64,000 bases of DNA from Caballeronia mineralivorans PML1(12). GTDB lineage: Bacteria > Pseudomonadota > Gammaproteobacteria > Burkholderiales > Burkholderiaceae. Shown here piece by piece: positions 19,687 through 27,322 of this stretch (the first letter of the stretch is position 1; every line of letters begins with the position of its first letter). Location: NCBI RefSeq assembly GCF_001028175.1, contig NZ_AEJF01000180.1:33600-97599 (forward strand), read 5' to 3'. A model generated the notes under the pieces. That model saw nothing but the letters and a program-made list of their open reading frames with translations, made no database searches and had not been told where the DNA came from. Both the position numbers and the translations under genes were made by a program.

Positions 19687-20087
19687 GTGCTTAGCGTTGC
19701 CGCCCGCGATTCTTTTGTGAACGTGCAATCGCAACAGCGACTGATCGAAATAGACCCGGCCACCGACCGGATCATCGCGTGCCAAGGCGACGACACGCTG
19801 TTGGCGCTCGATATGCGCACGATGCGCGTCACGTCTTCCTTCGACATCGGTCAAGATCCGGACGTCGTCGACTTCGACCCGCAAATGCATCTGCTTTATG
19901 TCGCTGGCGAAGCCGAAGTCGTCTCGATGTTCAAAGCCGATGCAGGTAGGGGTCACGGATTGGCGACGGCTGCATCGGCCCCAATGCGCATGTGGTCGCG
20001 GTTGATGGGTCGACGCACCGCGCTTACGTCCGGCTCAAGAATGTTCGGGGACAAGTGATATTGAGGATCACGGAATCAAAAGGCTGA
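19687..20087 (+). pseudogene. Frameshifted remnant of a YVTN-family beta-propeller protein
   Basis: The first frame encodes propeller-like sequence (QQRLIEIDPATDRIIACQGD; SFDIGQDPDVVDFDPQMHLL; YVAGEAEVVSMFKADAG). Family character stops near 19945. It resumes in another frame as GPNAHVVAVDGSTHRAYVRL and then NVRGQVILRITESKG, ending at the TGA of 20085-20087. These two halves join into the expected C-terminal blades of a YncE-like protein, so a frameshift between about 19945 and 19975 broke the gene. The N-terminal half is missing. The presence of a second propeller protein next to the intact propeller/phosphoesterase gene is notable but they are on opposite strands. Confidence 0.75.
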
Positions 20088-20194
20088 GCCTGTCGCGGAA
20101 TTATCCGACCTCGCCGATCAACTCGACCGCACGACGAAGTCTTCATCACGTCAGGCGATTTCTGTCGCTCCTACTTCGGCGGCAGCTCTCAGTC

Positions 20195-20446
20195 ATGGAT
20201 GTTCCGAACGTGGAAACGATGCCGAAGACCTATGTTGAAACGAGCTTGCGCGGCTCCGCCTGCATCTATATCGACGTGTCGCTTTCCTGCGAGCAGGGCA
20301 TCTGCGGCGCATGTTCGACCGGCCCGAAAGCAGGGCAGGCCGATCATCGGGACTAAGTGCTCTCCGACGACGAAAAGTGGGCCAGCACGATGGTCATCGC
20401 ATGCTGCTCGCGGGCCGTATCGCCGCGCCTTGTGCTCGATCCTTAA
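20195..20446 (+). pseudogene. C-terminal ferredoxin domain of a VanB/phthalate-type oxygenase reductase, interrupted by a stop
   Basis: In one frame the sequence reads the end of a class IA oxygenase reductase. SLSCEQGICGACSTG contains the three clustered cysteines of a plant-type 2Fe-2S centre, AGQADHRD follows, then an in-frame TAA (20354-20356), then VLSDDEKWASTMVIACCSRA with the fourth cysteine and SPRLVLDP before the TAA at 20444. Intact VanB-type reductases have FMN and NAD domains before this part, and neither is visible here. The internal stop plus missing front half make it a relic of a reductase that once served a Rieske oxygenase. Confidence 0.82.
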
Positions 20447-20484
20447 CCGTAGGACGATCCGCGATCCGGGGCACACGATGTGCG

Positions 20485-20513
20485 GTCCGCGTCAAAGCGG
20501 ACGGCATTTTTTT
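20485..20513 (+). terminator. Rho-independent terminator
   Basis: GTCCGC (20485-20490), six-base loop, GCGGAC (20497-20502), then a run of seven or more T after GGCA. It sits 39 bases after the relic oxygenase-reductase and probably terminated that former operon. Confidence 0.75.
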
Positions 20514-20597
20514 AGTCCTGGGTCAATCTGATGCTGAGGTGTGAGCGCAGCCTGCTGTCGCAGGGAACGTGTGCGTCAGAACCGGTGGCGTACGCCG

Positions 20598-20633
20598 ACA
20601 CCCCCAAAAATGCCCCTAACATGCCCCCGGATG
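20598..20633. repeat. CCCC-AAAA/ATGCCCC repeats left of the island boundary
   Basis: A cluster of imperfect units (ACCCCCAAAAATGCCCC, then ACATGCCCCCGGATG) resembling the exact tandem units at 20805-20826 on the island side of the attachment repeat. Such units beside attachment sites often act as integrase arm sites. This set lies outside the repeat-bounded island. Confidence 0.45.
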
Positions 20634-20666
20634 TCAATAGATGCTCTCGGATTCCCCAGAACGCAA

Positions 20667-20735
20667 AAACCCGCCAAGCCTTGAGCTATAGCGGGTTCTC
20701 GAACTTCATCGGAATTCTGCAGAACTGTATGTGGT
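20667..20735. repeat. Distal attachment-site copy of the island
   Basis: 69 bases, identical to 48084-48152 except one C/T difference in the GGGTTCTCG / GGGTTTTCG block. It includes the inverted repeat AAACCCGC...GCGGGTT of the tRNA terminator. Beyond 20735 the match continues weakly into the tRNA 3' end with small deletions. Confidence 0.85.
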
Positions 20736-20804
20736 CGAGGCCGGAATGAACCTGTTGCTTCTAAGGCATACCAGCAAAGGGTGAGATAATTTTCTCTCAT
20801 GGAG

Positions 20805-20826
20805 ATGCCCCCAAAATGCCCCCAAA
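20805..20826. repeat. Tandem 11-base repeat, possible integrase arm site
   Basis: ATGCCCCCAAA occurs twice without a gap and is followed by ATGC. It lies 70 bases inside the island from the attachment copy. Tandem short repeats at this distance are typical of tyrosine-integrase arm sites. No protein-binding evidence is available. Confidence 0.5.
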
Positions 20827-20943
20827 ATGCGACTGTAGACTCTGCTGACTGACATTTGCCACGAATCCGACCTTCCCCGCCAGAACAGCAAGAAAGATTC
20901 CGGCAAGATTTTTCGCGCATCGTTTAATGAGGAGGAGCCACAA

Positions 20944-20990
20944 ATGAACGTTGTCCGTGTCGGAGTCGATCTTGAGAAAAATGTCTTTCG
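20944..20990 (+). pseudogene. N-terminal scar of an IS110-family transposase
   Basis: After GAGGAGGAGCCACAA, an ATG begins MNVVRVGVDLEKNVF, the start typical of IS110-family transposases (catalytic Asp in VGVDL). The frame then leaves the family within about 45 bases and meets the end of the FMN-reductase gene. The intact-length IS110 relic at the other island end has a different start (MQSVTLVGIDLGKHSF), so two IS110 relatives are involved. Confidence 0.7.
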
Positions 20991-21005
20991 GCGGCGCACG
21001 CGCCG

Positions 21006-21596
21006 TTACTGTGCGACTGCGCTCATCTGGTCTAGAACGGTGCTGGCGCGCAGCCGCGCGAGCGCTTCGCGATCTTCGAGCGCCTGTGCAAGCGACTCAA
21101 CGGCACTGGACAGTCGCTGCGCGAGCGAACCGGCTAGCTTGTAGACACCGTCGGTTTGGTGGATATCGCATTCGGTAGCGAATACATTGTCGAGCATTAG
21201 GCGCGCGCCGAGCGCGACGAGCACCGGTTTGAGCGCGTAGTCGAGCGCGAGCAGATGGGCCAGGCTACCGCCCGTCGCGAATGCGAGTACCGGTTTGTGC
21301 GCGAACGCGGTCTGCGGCAGCAGGTCCAGCAGCGTTTTAAGCGCACCGGAATACGATGCCTTGTAGAGCGGCGTTGCCACAATGACCGCCCGCGCGGCGC
21401 GCACTGTTTCGAGCGCCGCCCGCACGGCGGGATCGTTCCAGTCGCCGTACACGAGAGCCTGTGCCGGTAACTGGCGGACGTCGATGCGTTGTACGGAATA
21501 CCCTCGCTCGCATAGCATCTCCTCCGCTACGCAAAGGAGATGCTGGCTGCGCGACGGCATGACGGGACTGCCGGATAGCGTGACGACATCGGGCAC
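21006..21596 (-). CDS. NAD(P)H-dependent FMN reductase (SsuE/MsuE-like)
   Basis: 196 residues from GTG 21596, chosen because GAGGAGG lies five bases upstream and the flavodoxin-like fold starts immediately (VVTLSGSPVMPSRS, a phosphate-binding loop for FMN). Further features are GDWNDPAVRAALE and VIVATPLYKASYSGALKTLL, standard in the SsuE family. It reduces free FMN with NADPH or NADH for a partner monooxygenase. The likely partner is the luciferase-like monooxygenase gene at 30243, divergent from the head of this operon. Alternatively it reduces the ferredoxin/diiron pair encoded just upstream. It is the last gene of the nine-gene leftward operon, starting 15 bases after the ferredoxin stop. 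Confidence 0.9.
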   Translation of the reverse strand: MPDVVTLSGSPVMPSRSQHLLCVAEEMLCERGYSVQRIDVRQLPAQALVYGDWNDPAVRAALETVRAARAVIVATPLYKASYSGALKTLLDLLPQTAFAHKPVLAFATGGSLAHLLALDYALKPVLVALGARLMLDNVFATECDIHQTDGVYKLAGSLAQRLSSAVESLAQALEDREALARLRASTVLDQMSAVAQ

Positions 21597-21610
21597 GGTT
21601 ACCTCCTCGC

Positions 21611-21892
21611 TCAACATTGCCGGATGGTGATGTCGCCGCGCAGCTGGCACTGGCACGCGAGGCGTTTGCTATCGCCTTCGTGGCCGAGCCATTCTAGGAA
21701 CTGACTTTCCTTTTCCTCGGGGCGGGACAGGTTTTCTATGCCGGCGAGCACCTCGATCACGCAGATACCGCACACGCCCGACCGGCAACCGAACGTAAGG
21801 CCGCCGAGCTGTAGTTCGGCGGCGTCGGACAGGTGCGCGTTGTGTGGAAGCGTAAACGACTCGCACGTCGTGCTGATTACGACTTTGTACAT
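21611..21892 (-). CDS. Plant-type 2Fe-2S ferredoxin
   Basis: 93 residues. The cluster motif is CRSGVCGIC (Cys36, Cys41, Cys44) with the fourth cysteine in KRLACQCQL (near 79-81), the order and spacing of adrenodoxin/plant-type ferredoxins. A one-electron carrier is encoded directly after the diiron-type gene, with 36 bases between them, and before the FMN reductase. The simplest reading is a short electron chain: FMN reductase or a host reductase to ferredoxin to diiron oxygenase. The sequence ends with a cysteine (TIRQC). Confidence 0.92.
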   Translation of the reverse strand: MYKVVISTTCESFTLPHNAHLSDAAELQLGGLTFGCRSGVCGICVIEVLAGIENLSRPEEKESQFLEWLGHEGDSKRLACQCQLRGDITIRQC

Positions 21893-21928
21893 ACCCGCTC
21901 CGTCAGAAAGCCCTGCATTGGCGACGGC

Positions 21929-22684
21929 TTACGCCGCCACGTCATCTTCGACCCGGATATCGACGGTGGCTTCGTAGAGTTCGCGGAAGTACATCGCCAG
22001 GATGGTCTGGATGTCGTCGAAATAGCGCAGCACCTTCTCGACGTCCGCTTCTTCGCGGATCAGGTAGCGCAGGATGCGCCACATTTCACCGGCATGATCG
22101 TCGCCCACATCGGTGTTGACGTGGGCGAGCTGTCCCTTGATCTTGTCTTCGCCGAGCGTCTCCTTCAGCGACTTGATTTGGTTCGGGGTGAGCTTGGCGG
22201 TCGTGTATTCGATAAGGTAGCTCGATGCGACGACGCCGATCGGACTCTCGTGCTCCGACACGAAGTAGAAGAAGCCCTGCAGCAGACGCGTGGCGAGAAA
22301 CGGCTCCGTTGCGAGCAATTCTTCCTGGGTCACGCCGAGCGCCTTGCAGTCTTGCATGAACAGCACGTCGTGGTTCATCTCCTCGGCTTGATATTCCGCG
22401 TACAGCTGTGCAGCCTCCGGCGAGATCTTGGTGATCGCGTGCAGCGTCTTGGCATGGGCGGAGCGGCTCAGGCGGATGCGCCAGACGTGTTCGATCGTGT
22501 GCCGGCGATACCACTTGCTGTCGAGCTTCTTGCTTTCTAGATGGTTGGCGTGCGGAACGGTGGCTCTCCATTCGGCTATTTTTTTGTCGAGATACTGATC
22601 GAGCTTAGCCTGTACTGCCGCGCCTTCGGCGAGCGAATAGAAGGGGGACGGACGTTCGATACCGCAATGCGTGACGCGATTCAT
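21929..22684 (-). CDS. Heme-oxygenase-like diiron protein (HDO superfamily, CADD/UndA/BesC-like fold)
   Basis: 251 residues, all helical. The carboxylate/histidine motif YQAEEMNHD (Glu102-x-x-His105) is typical of this family. Candidate further ligands are Glu159 in SYLIEYTTAK and His188, Asp192 and His197 in HVNTDVGDDHAGEM. Members bind two irons and use O2 to cleave or desaturate amino acids and fatty acids, make nitriles or hydroxylate nitrogen. The chemistry here is unknown. Its stop overlaps nothing downstream but its start overlaps the end of the first ATP-grasp gene by four bases (ATGA). A dedicated ferredoxin follows. The substrate is probably the amino-acid-like product of the upstream enzymes. 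Confidence 0.82.
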   Translation of the reverse strand: MNRVTHCGIERPSPFYSLAEGAAVQAKLDQYLDKKIAEWRATVPHANHLESKKLDSKWYRRHTIEHVWRIRLSRSAHAKTLHAITKISPEAAQLYAEYQAEEMNHDVLFMQDCKALGVTQEELLATEPFLATRLLQGFFYFVSEHESPIGVVASSYLIEYTTAKLTPNQIKSLKETLGEDKIKGQLAHVNTDVGDDHAGEMWRILRYLIREEADVEKVLRYFDDIQTILAMYFRELYEATVDIRVEDDVAA

Positions 22685-24042
22685 GACTTCTCCTGGGTTG
22701 TGGTGTCATCGGCGGTTGCTGCTGCATCGGAATAACGGATTACCAACTGTTCGTCGAGCATCGCCGAGAGCGCATGCAGTTGCTCGGCAATCTCGCGAAT
22801 GGGGACTTTCCAGAGAGCGTTCAGGATGAAGATGCCGCGTTCCGAATCAGGGAGTCGGGTCTGGGGGCGCACGGGCATCTCGACGACGTCGGGTTGTGGC
22901 GTCAGCCCGTCGATCGACAGCACTTCCAGCGTGCGGTTGCGCTCACCGTAGCGGCTGAAGAACACGGTGCCGTATTCGAGCGTGCCGTCGCGGCGCCGGA
23001 CGCTTTCGCGCAAGGCGGCGAGCCGCGCGCGCCACGTGAGCAAGTGGTCGCGCTCGACGCACAGCGTCTTGACCCACAGCTCCAGCATTGACAGGCCGTT
23101 CGTGAAGACACCAACGCTTTGATTGATCAGTGCGCCGCCCATGCGGGCGTTGATCTCGATGATGTCCCAGTGTTCGGCGGCCGCGTCGTAGCGCGTCTCG
23201 ATGTGATAACAGCCGTCGCGCAGTTGCAACGCGGCGAGGCACTGGTCGATGAAACGTTCACCAGCGAGCTGCTGTGCGTCCGTCAGTCGCGGCGCAGGCA
23301 GCGAGTTGCCCATTTCGAGCGTTGTGCCGCTCGAGTCGTCCAGATACTTGGCGTGCACGCCGATCACGTGGCTTTCGCCGCCGGCCGCGAGTACTTCGAA
23401 GCTGTATTCATCGCCGCGGACGTAGTCTTCCACGATGAAGTCGAACTGCCCGGCGAAGATTGCGCGAAATGCCTTGTCGCTTTGCATCTGTTCTCGCAGC
23501 GCCTGCAGGCGCTGCGGCGTAACTGTTTCGTCGAGACGGAAGCACGCGAACGAGCCCGCGCCGCGTCGCGGCTTGACGAACAAAGGCCTGCCACTCGCCT
23601 GCAACACCGGTAGCGTGGCGGCGTCGAGCACGGTTGCTCTCGCGCGGCTTAAGCCTGCTTCGCTCAAGCGGCCGCGACACAGCAGCTTGTCCATGCAGAC
23701 GCGCAACGCCGACGGATCGCCATCGATGGCGCCAAGCAGCACGTTCGTGTGCGCCATCAGCAGCCGGTAACCTTCGAATGTCGCCAGTGCCGCGACGATG
23801 CCGAAACCTTCGTCGCGCGCTTGCGCGAGCACCGTCTCGAGGTGCGATTCGTTCAAATACTCGTCGTCGACCTGCCATAGCCGCGCCGCGCCGACAGCGG
23901 CGAGCTGTTCGAGATCCCGCGGGTCGCGCGGCTTCGAGCTGAGGATCACGAGCGTGACGCCGAGCCGGTCGACATACTCCCGGATCATCGACGCGTAAGA
24001 GCGCGCCTGATGGGCAAACAGAAGAAGAGTGGGTGTGCTCAT
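22681..24042 (-). CDS. ATP-grasp carboxylate-amine ligase 1
   Basis: 453 residues. The N-terminal Rossmann-like part (LLLFAHQARSYASMIREYVD) is followed by an ATP-grasp fold: GRPLFVKPRRGAGSFACF (nucleotide-binding lysine and glycine loop, about 151-168), FIVEDYVRGDEYSFEV (about 201-216) and the metal-binding block IIEINARMGGALINQ (about 290-304). Such enzymes activate a carboxylate as an acyl-phosphate and join it to an amine, often making dipeptides. It is encoded six bases after the second ATP-grasp gene and four-base-overlaps the diiron gene, so all are translated together. The C-terminal 100 residues are specific to this protein. Substrates are not deducible. Confidence 0.87.
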   Translation of the reverse strand: MSTPTLLLFAHQARSYASMIREYVDRLGVTLVILSSKPRDPRDLEQLAAVGAARLWQVDDEYLNESHLETVLAQARDEGFGIVAALATFEGYRLLMAHTNVLLGAIDGDPSALRVCMDKLLCRGRLSEAGLSRARATVLDAATLPVLQASGRPLFVKPRRGAGSFACFRLDETVTPQRLQALREQMQSDKAFRAIFAGQFDFIVEDYVRGDEYSFEVLAAGGESHVIGVHAKYLDDSSGTTLEMGNSLPAPRLTDAQQLAGERFIDQCLAALQLRDGCYHIETRYDAAAEHWDIIEINARMGGALINQSVGVFTNGLSMLELWVKTLCVERDHLLTWRARLAALRESVRRRDGTLEYGTVFFSRYGERNRTLEVLSIDGLTPQPDVVEMPVRPQTRLPDSERGIFILNALWKVPIREIAEQLHALSAMLDEQLVIRYSDAAATADDTTTQEKS

Positions 24043-24048
24043 GATCGA

Positions 24049-25293
24049 TCAGGGCAGGGTGGTTTCGATGCGGAAGGCGTGCAGTACGTACTCGACGTCG
24101 CGCGTCACTTGCTGGCTGGAGTCGGCATTGAACAGAAAGCGTCCGGACTGCATTGAGCAGTAGCCGTCTTCGTGTTCGATTAGTTGGCCCGCCTCCGGCA
24201 CGAGCTGCCGATATAGACTTTCCAAGCTGCGGTCGAAGCGCGTGACCGATTGCACGCGTAACGGCAGGCCATTCGGGCGCGGGAACATTAGCCACGCGCC
24301 AATCGAACGGATCGGCGCGTGCAGCATCGCAGGCTGGTCGAGGCTCATGTTCACCCATTCACCAAACAGGTTGATGCCAGTCGCCTGGTGGATCATCGAC
24401 GGCACGTCCGCGCCGCCGACGCGGGCGCCGACTTCGAGAAACACCAGATCATCGTTGTTGGTGTGGAACAGCTCCAGATGGAACGGGCAGGCCTTGAGTC
24501 CGATGGCCTTGATGCACTGCGTCGCGAAGCGGCTTACATACGCATACAACGCTGTGCCGGGTTCTAGCATGATCGCGCCGAGCGGCGCGCCCGCCGCGAA
24601 CTCAAGACACGTATTGATATAGCGCGACGGTACCACCAGCGTGACCTTACCGGCCTGATCGACGAGCCCGTCGATGTGCATCAGCGTTCCCGTCACGAAC
24701 TCCTCGAGATCCCATTCGCCGTCGGACGGGAGGTCGGCGACCGCGGCGCGCAGCTGCGCGGCGTCGGTGATCTTGCGCACGCCATGGCTCGACTGGCCGT
24801 CGATCGGCTTCAGGATCAGCGGATAGCCCGTGTCGGCGGCGAAGGCGAGCGCGTGCTCGATCCGGGTCGAATTGACCGACGTGTACCGCGGCGCGCGCAG
24901 TCCTGCTGCTGCGACCTTCTGCTTCATCACGAGCTTGTCGCGGCCGAGCCGGTTTTCATCGGGCTTCTTGCCGGGGATGTCGAACTCGGCGCGCAACTGC
25001 GATGCGAGATCTTGCAGCGATTCCGAAAAGACGATCAGCCGGTCGATCGGGCCGCTCGACTGGACGATACCGTTCAGGATCGGGCGGTACGCCGACGCAT
25101 CGTCGAGGTGATCGAGTTCGTAGAGCCGGTAGCTATCCGCTGACGCCGTGATGGCCGACCGGCCGCGGCGATTGACGATATAGCTGACGCGGTGTGCGCG
25201 GTGATCTATGAAATCGTCGTAGCGGACCAGGTCGAAGTCCCAGCGCGCAGTGCCCGGAAAGCGGGCGAGATTGTTGATGATGACGATGTTCAT
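24049..25293 (-). CDS. ATP-grasp carboxylate-amine ligase 2
   Basis: 414 residues. The N-terminal lobe begins MNIVIINNLARFPGTARWDF. The ATP-grasp core has YPLILKPIDGQSSHGVRKI (phosphate-binding lysine and glycine loop), WDLEEFVTGTLMHIDGLV and the magnesium-binding block LVFLEVGARVGGADVP. It is related to, but clearly distinct from, the neighbouring ligase. Two ligases in one operon suggest two amide bonds, for example assembly of a modified tripeptide, or one ligase for a side-chain amide. The start overlaps the HisC-like gene by four bases, so translation is coupled. Cytosolic. Confidence 0.87.
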   Translation of the reverse strand: MNIVIINNLARFPGTARWDFDLVRYDDFIDHRAHRVSYIVNRRGRSAITASADSYRLYELDHLDDASAYRPILNGIVQSSGPIDRLIVFSESLQDLASQLRAEFDIPGKKPDENRLGRDKLVMKQKVAAAGLRAPRYTSVNSTRIEHALAFAADTGYPLILKPIDGQSSHGVRKITDAAQLRAAVADLPSDGEWDLEEFVTGTLMHIDGLVDQAGKVTLVVPSRYINTCLEFAAGAPLGAIMLEPGTALYAYVSRFATQCIKAIGLKACPFHLELFHTNNDDLVFLEVGARVGGADVPSMIHQATGINLFGEWVNMSLDQPAMLHAPIRSIGAWLMFPRPNGLPLRVQSVTRFDRSLESLYRQLVPEAGQLIEHEDGYCSMQSGRFLFNADSSQQVTRDVEYVLHAFRIETTLP

Positions 25294-26417
25294 CGGTAAG
25301 CTCCCCTTGTGGTGTTATCTGATGTCGCTTCTAGAAGTTGCTTGATCGCGCCAAGCAGCTTCTCGACCTCGTCGGCCGCGCCCACGGAAATGCGCAGATG
25401 AGTCGGCAGGCCGTAGGTGTTCATCGCCCGCGTGATGAAGCCGCGCTTGAGCAGGCCCTCGTACACGGTCTTGGCGGCAAGGCCGAAATCGGTCAAGACG
25501 AAGTTCGCGTTGCCATCGAAGACGGTCACGTTCATCGCGCGCAACGCATCCGTAAGCCGGCGACGGCCGCTCAGCGTTGCCGAGACGATCCGTTTCAGGT
25601 ACGCGACGTCGTCGAGCGCGGCGGCCGCGCCCGCGAGCGCCACCCGGCTGGCCGGAAACGGCGGCCGGATCCGGTTCAGGCAATCGATCAGGCCGGCGGC
25701 GGCGATGCCATAACCGATGCGCAGCCCTGCGAGCCCGTAGGCTTTCGAGAAGGTGCGCGTCACGATCACGTTGGGGTGACGCAGCGGCAATTGCTCGGTG
25801 TCACGCGGCGCGCTGCTGTCGGTGAACTCGGCGTAGGCTTCGTCGAGAATGAGCAGCACATGGGCCGGTAGGCCGTCGACCAGGCGCGTTAGCGCTGTCG
25901 CGTCTAACGACTGTCCGGACAGGTTGGTGGGACTGTCAACGAGGATCATGCGTGTGCGTCCATCGACGCGCGCGAGCAGTTGTTCGACGTCGTGACCGAA
26001 GTGGGGGCCGCTTGCAGCGATGCGCAGCGCGGCGCCCTGTTCTGTGACGAAGGCGGGATACGCGCAATAGCCGTACTCCGACAGCACCACGTTGTGTTCC
26101 GGCGAGACGAACGCCCTGACGAGCGCGCCAATGACGTCGATCGAACCGGTGCCGAGTACCAGCGTATCGAGAGGCACGTGTAGCCGCGCGGCGAGCTGGT
26201 CGAGCAACGCCTGCGCATCCGGATAGCGATTGGATTGCGTGAGGGCACCCTGCATGGCCGCGAGCGCGGCGGGCGACGGAGAAAATGGCGCTTCGTTGCT
26301 GGAGAACTTGTAGATCTCGCGCAGACCCCGTTCGCGCCGCAGCTTTTCTTCGGTGATACCCGGTCGATACGGCGCCAGCGAGCGCAGCGGTGGGGCGAGG
26401 AACTCGGTCCAGTCCAT
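25290..26417 (-). CDS. HisC-like fold-type I aminotransferase
   Basis: 375 residues with the histidinol-phosphate aminotransferase signature. FSSNEAPFSPSP (substrate-side loop) is near residue 38, LILDEAYAEF holds the PLP-ring Asp (about 193), and TRTFSKAYGLAGLRIGYG has the Schiff-base lysine (near 227). The closing block is LRISVGAADEV. The family transaminates histidinol phosphate, aromatic or other amino acids, or decarboxylates threonine phosphate (CobD). A biosynthetic his operon is not nearby, and the gene lies inside a secondary-metabolism-like operon, so a role in making or consuming a 2-keto acid of the pathway is more likely than histidine synthesis. It is flanked by the PhyH gene (ten bases) and ATP-grasp gene (overlap). 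Confidence 0.9.
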   Translation of the reverse strand: MDWTEFLAPPLRSLAPYRPGITEEKLRRERGLREIYKFSSNEAPFSPSPAALAAMQGALTQSNRYPDAQALLDQLAARLHVPLDTLVLGTGSIDVIGALVRAFVSPEHNVVLSEYGYCAYPAFVTEQGAALRIAASGPHFGHDVEQLLARVDGRTRMILVDSPTNLSGQSLDATALTRLVDGLPAHVLLILDEAYAEFTDSSAPRDTEQLPLRHPNVIVTRTFSKAYGLAGLRIGYGIAAAGLIDCLNRIRPPFPASRVALAGAAAALDDVAYLKRIVSATLSGRRRLTDALRAMNVTVFDGNANFVLTDFGLAAKTVYEGLLKRGFITRAMNTYGLPTHLRISVGAADEVEKLLGAIKQLLEATSDNTTRGAYR

Positions 26418-26427
26418 GCGTCTCTCC

Positions 26428-27303
26428 CTAGCTGACAGTTGGTTCCGTCACGGCGTAACCCGCCGTTTCCATCGACGCCAGCGCCTTGCGCAGGTGCGAG
26501 CCTTCCTGCACCTCGTACAGCGAGCCGAACTCGCGTTCGGCTATCGGCAGCAGGTACGTGCCCGCATCGACCCGCGCGATTTTGGCGCGCCGTCCGCGCA
26601 GTAGCTGAATGCCGGGTTCGTTGTGTGCGGCATGCGACCCAAAGTAGATCGGGAATGCATCGGCGGCGCGATACGCGGGCAGAAAGGTTCGGCGCGGAAG
26701 CTGTGATGTGTTGCGGGCCGACGCATGCAACGTAAGGCAATGCAGGAACAGGACGCTGCCGGCCGGCACCTCAATATCCACTGCCAGCGACTCGTCAGTG
26801 CCTTGCGCCTTACCACGAAAGAACCCGTCGACTTCGTGCGACACGAGCCCGCGGCGATGCGAACCGGGTACAACTCGTAGGCAGCCGTTGGTCACGCTGG
26901 CGTCGTCGAGAAAGATCAGCGCGGTGACGAGATCGGTATTCGTGTGCGGGTAGTACGAGAAATCCTGATGCCACTCCACCACGCTGCCGACCTTCGGCCC
27001 CTTCATGTTCAGCTTGCTGTAGTGAAACAGCACGTTCTCGCCGATCAGCGCCTCGATGCAATCGAGCAGATGGGGATCGGCCGCCATGTCCTTGAACGCT
27101 GCGTGTTTCTGCGTGGGCGACCAGATACGCCGCACCGTTTCGCCATCCTGAGGTTCGTATTCGTAGGGCTTGTCGGGATTGTTCGGGTCGAGCAGTTCGT
27201 CGATCGCGGCGAGCGAACGGCTGACTTGTTCGCTGTCAAATAGCTTCTCGATCACGAGATAACCATGATCGGCATACGATTGAATCTGCTGGCGATTGAG
27301 CAT
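26428..27303 (-). CDS. PhyH-family Fe(II)/2-oxoglutarate dioxygenase
   Basis: 291 residues from ATG 27303, chosen because AAGGAGA precedes it and the family starts there (LNRQQIQSYADHGYLVIEKL). The iron site reads WHQDF (His-x-Asp, about residues 116-118) with the distal His in LFLHCLTLHASARN (about 195-203). The arginine that binds 2-oxoglutarate is probably in SARNTSQLPRR. These enzymes hydroxylate, desaturate or cyclise unactivated carbons, mostly in natural product tailoring. The substrate is unknown. It lies between the EPSP-synthase-like gene (19 bases upstream) and the aminotransferase (ten bases downstream), so it probably acts on a product of one of them. Confidence 0.9.
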   Translation of the reverse strand: MLNRQQIQSYADHGYLVIEKLFDSEQVSRSLAAIDELLDPNNPDKPYEYEPQDGETVRRIWSPTQKHAAFKDMAADPHLLDCIEALIGENVLFHYSKLNMKGPKVGSVVEWHQDFSYYPHTNTDLVTALIFLDDASVTNGCLRVVPGSHRRGLVSHEVDGFFRGKAQGTDESLAVDIEVPAGSVLFLHCLTLHASARNTSQLPRRTFLPAYRAADAFPIYFGSHAAHNEPGIQLLRGRRAKIARVDAGTYLLPIAEREFGSLYEVQEGSHLRKALASMETAGYAVTEPTVS

Positions 27304-27322
27304 CGGAAATCTCCTTATTGGC

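Noticed and set aside
20598..20826. CRISPR array
   Set aside because: The repeated units are short, tandem and not spaced by unique spacers; no cas genes are present.
25290..26417. Housekeeping histidinol-phosphate aminotransferase (hisC)
   Set aside because: No his genes are near and the gene is embedded in a tight biosynthetic operon, so a pathway-specific role is more likely.
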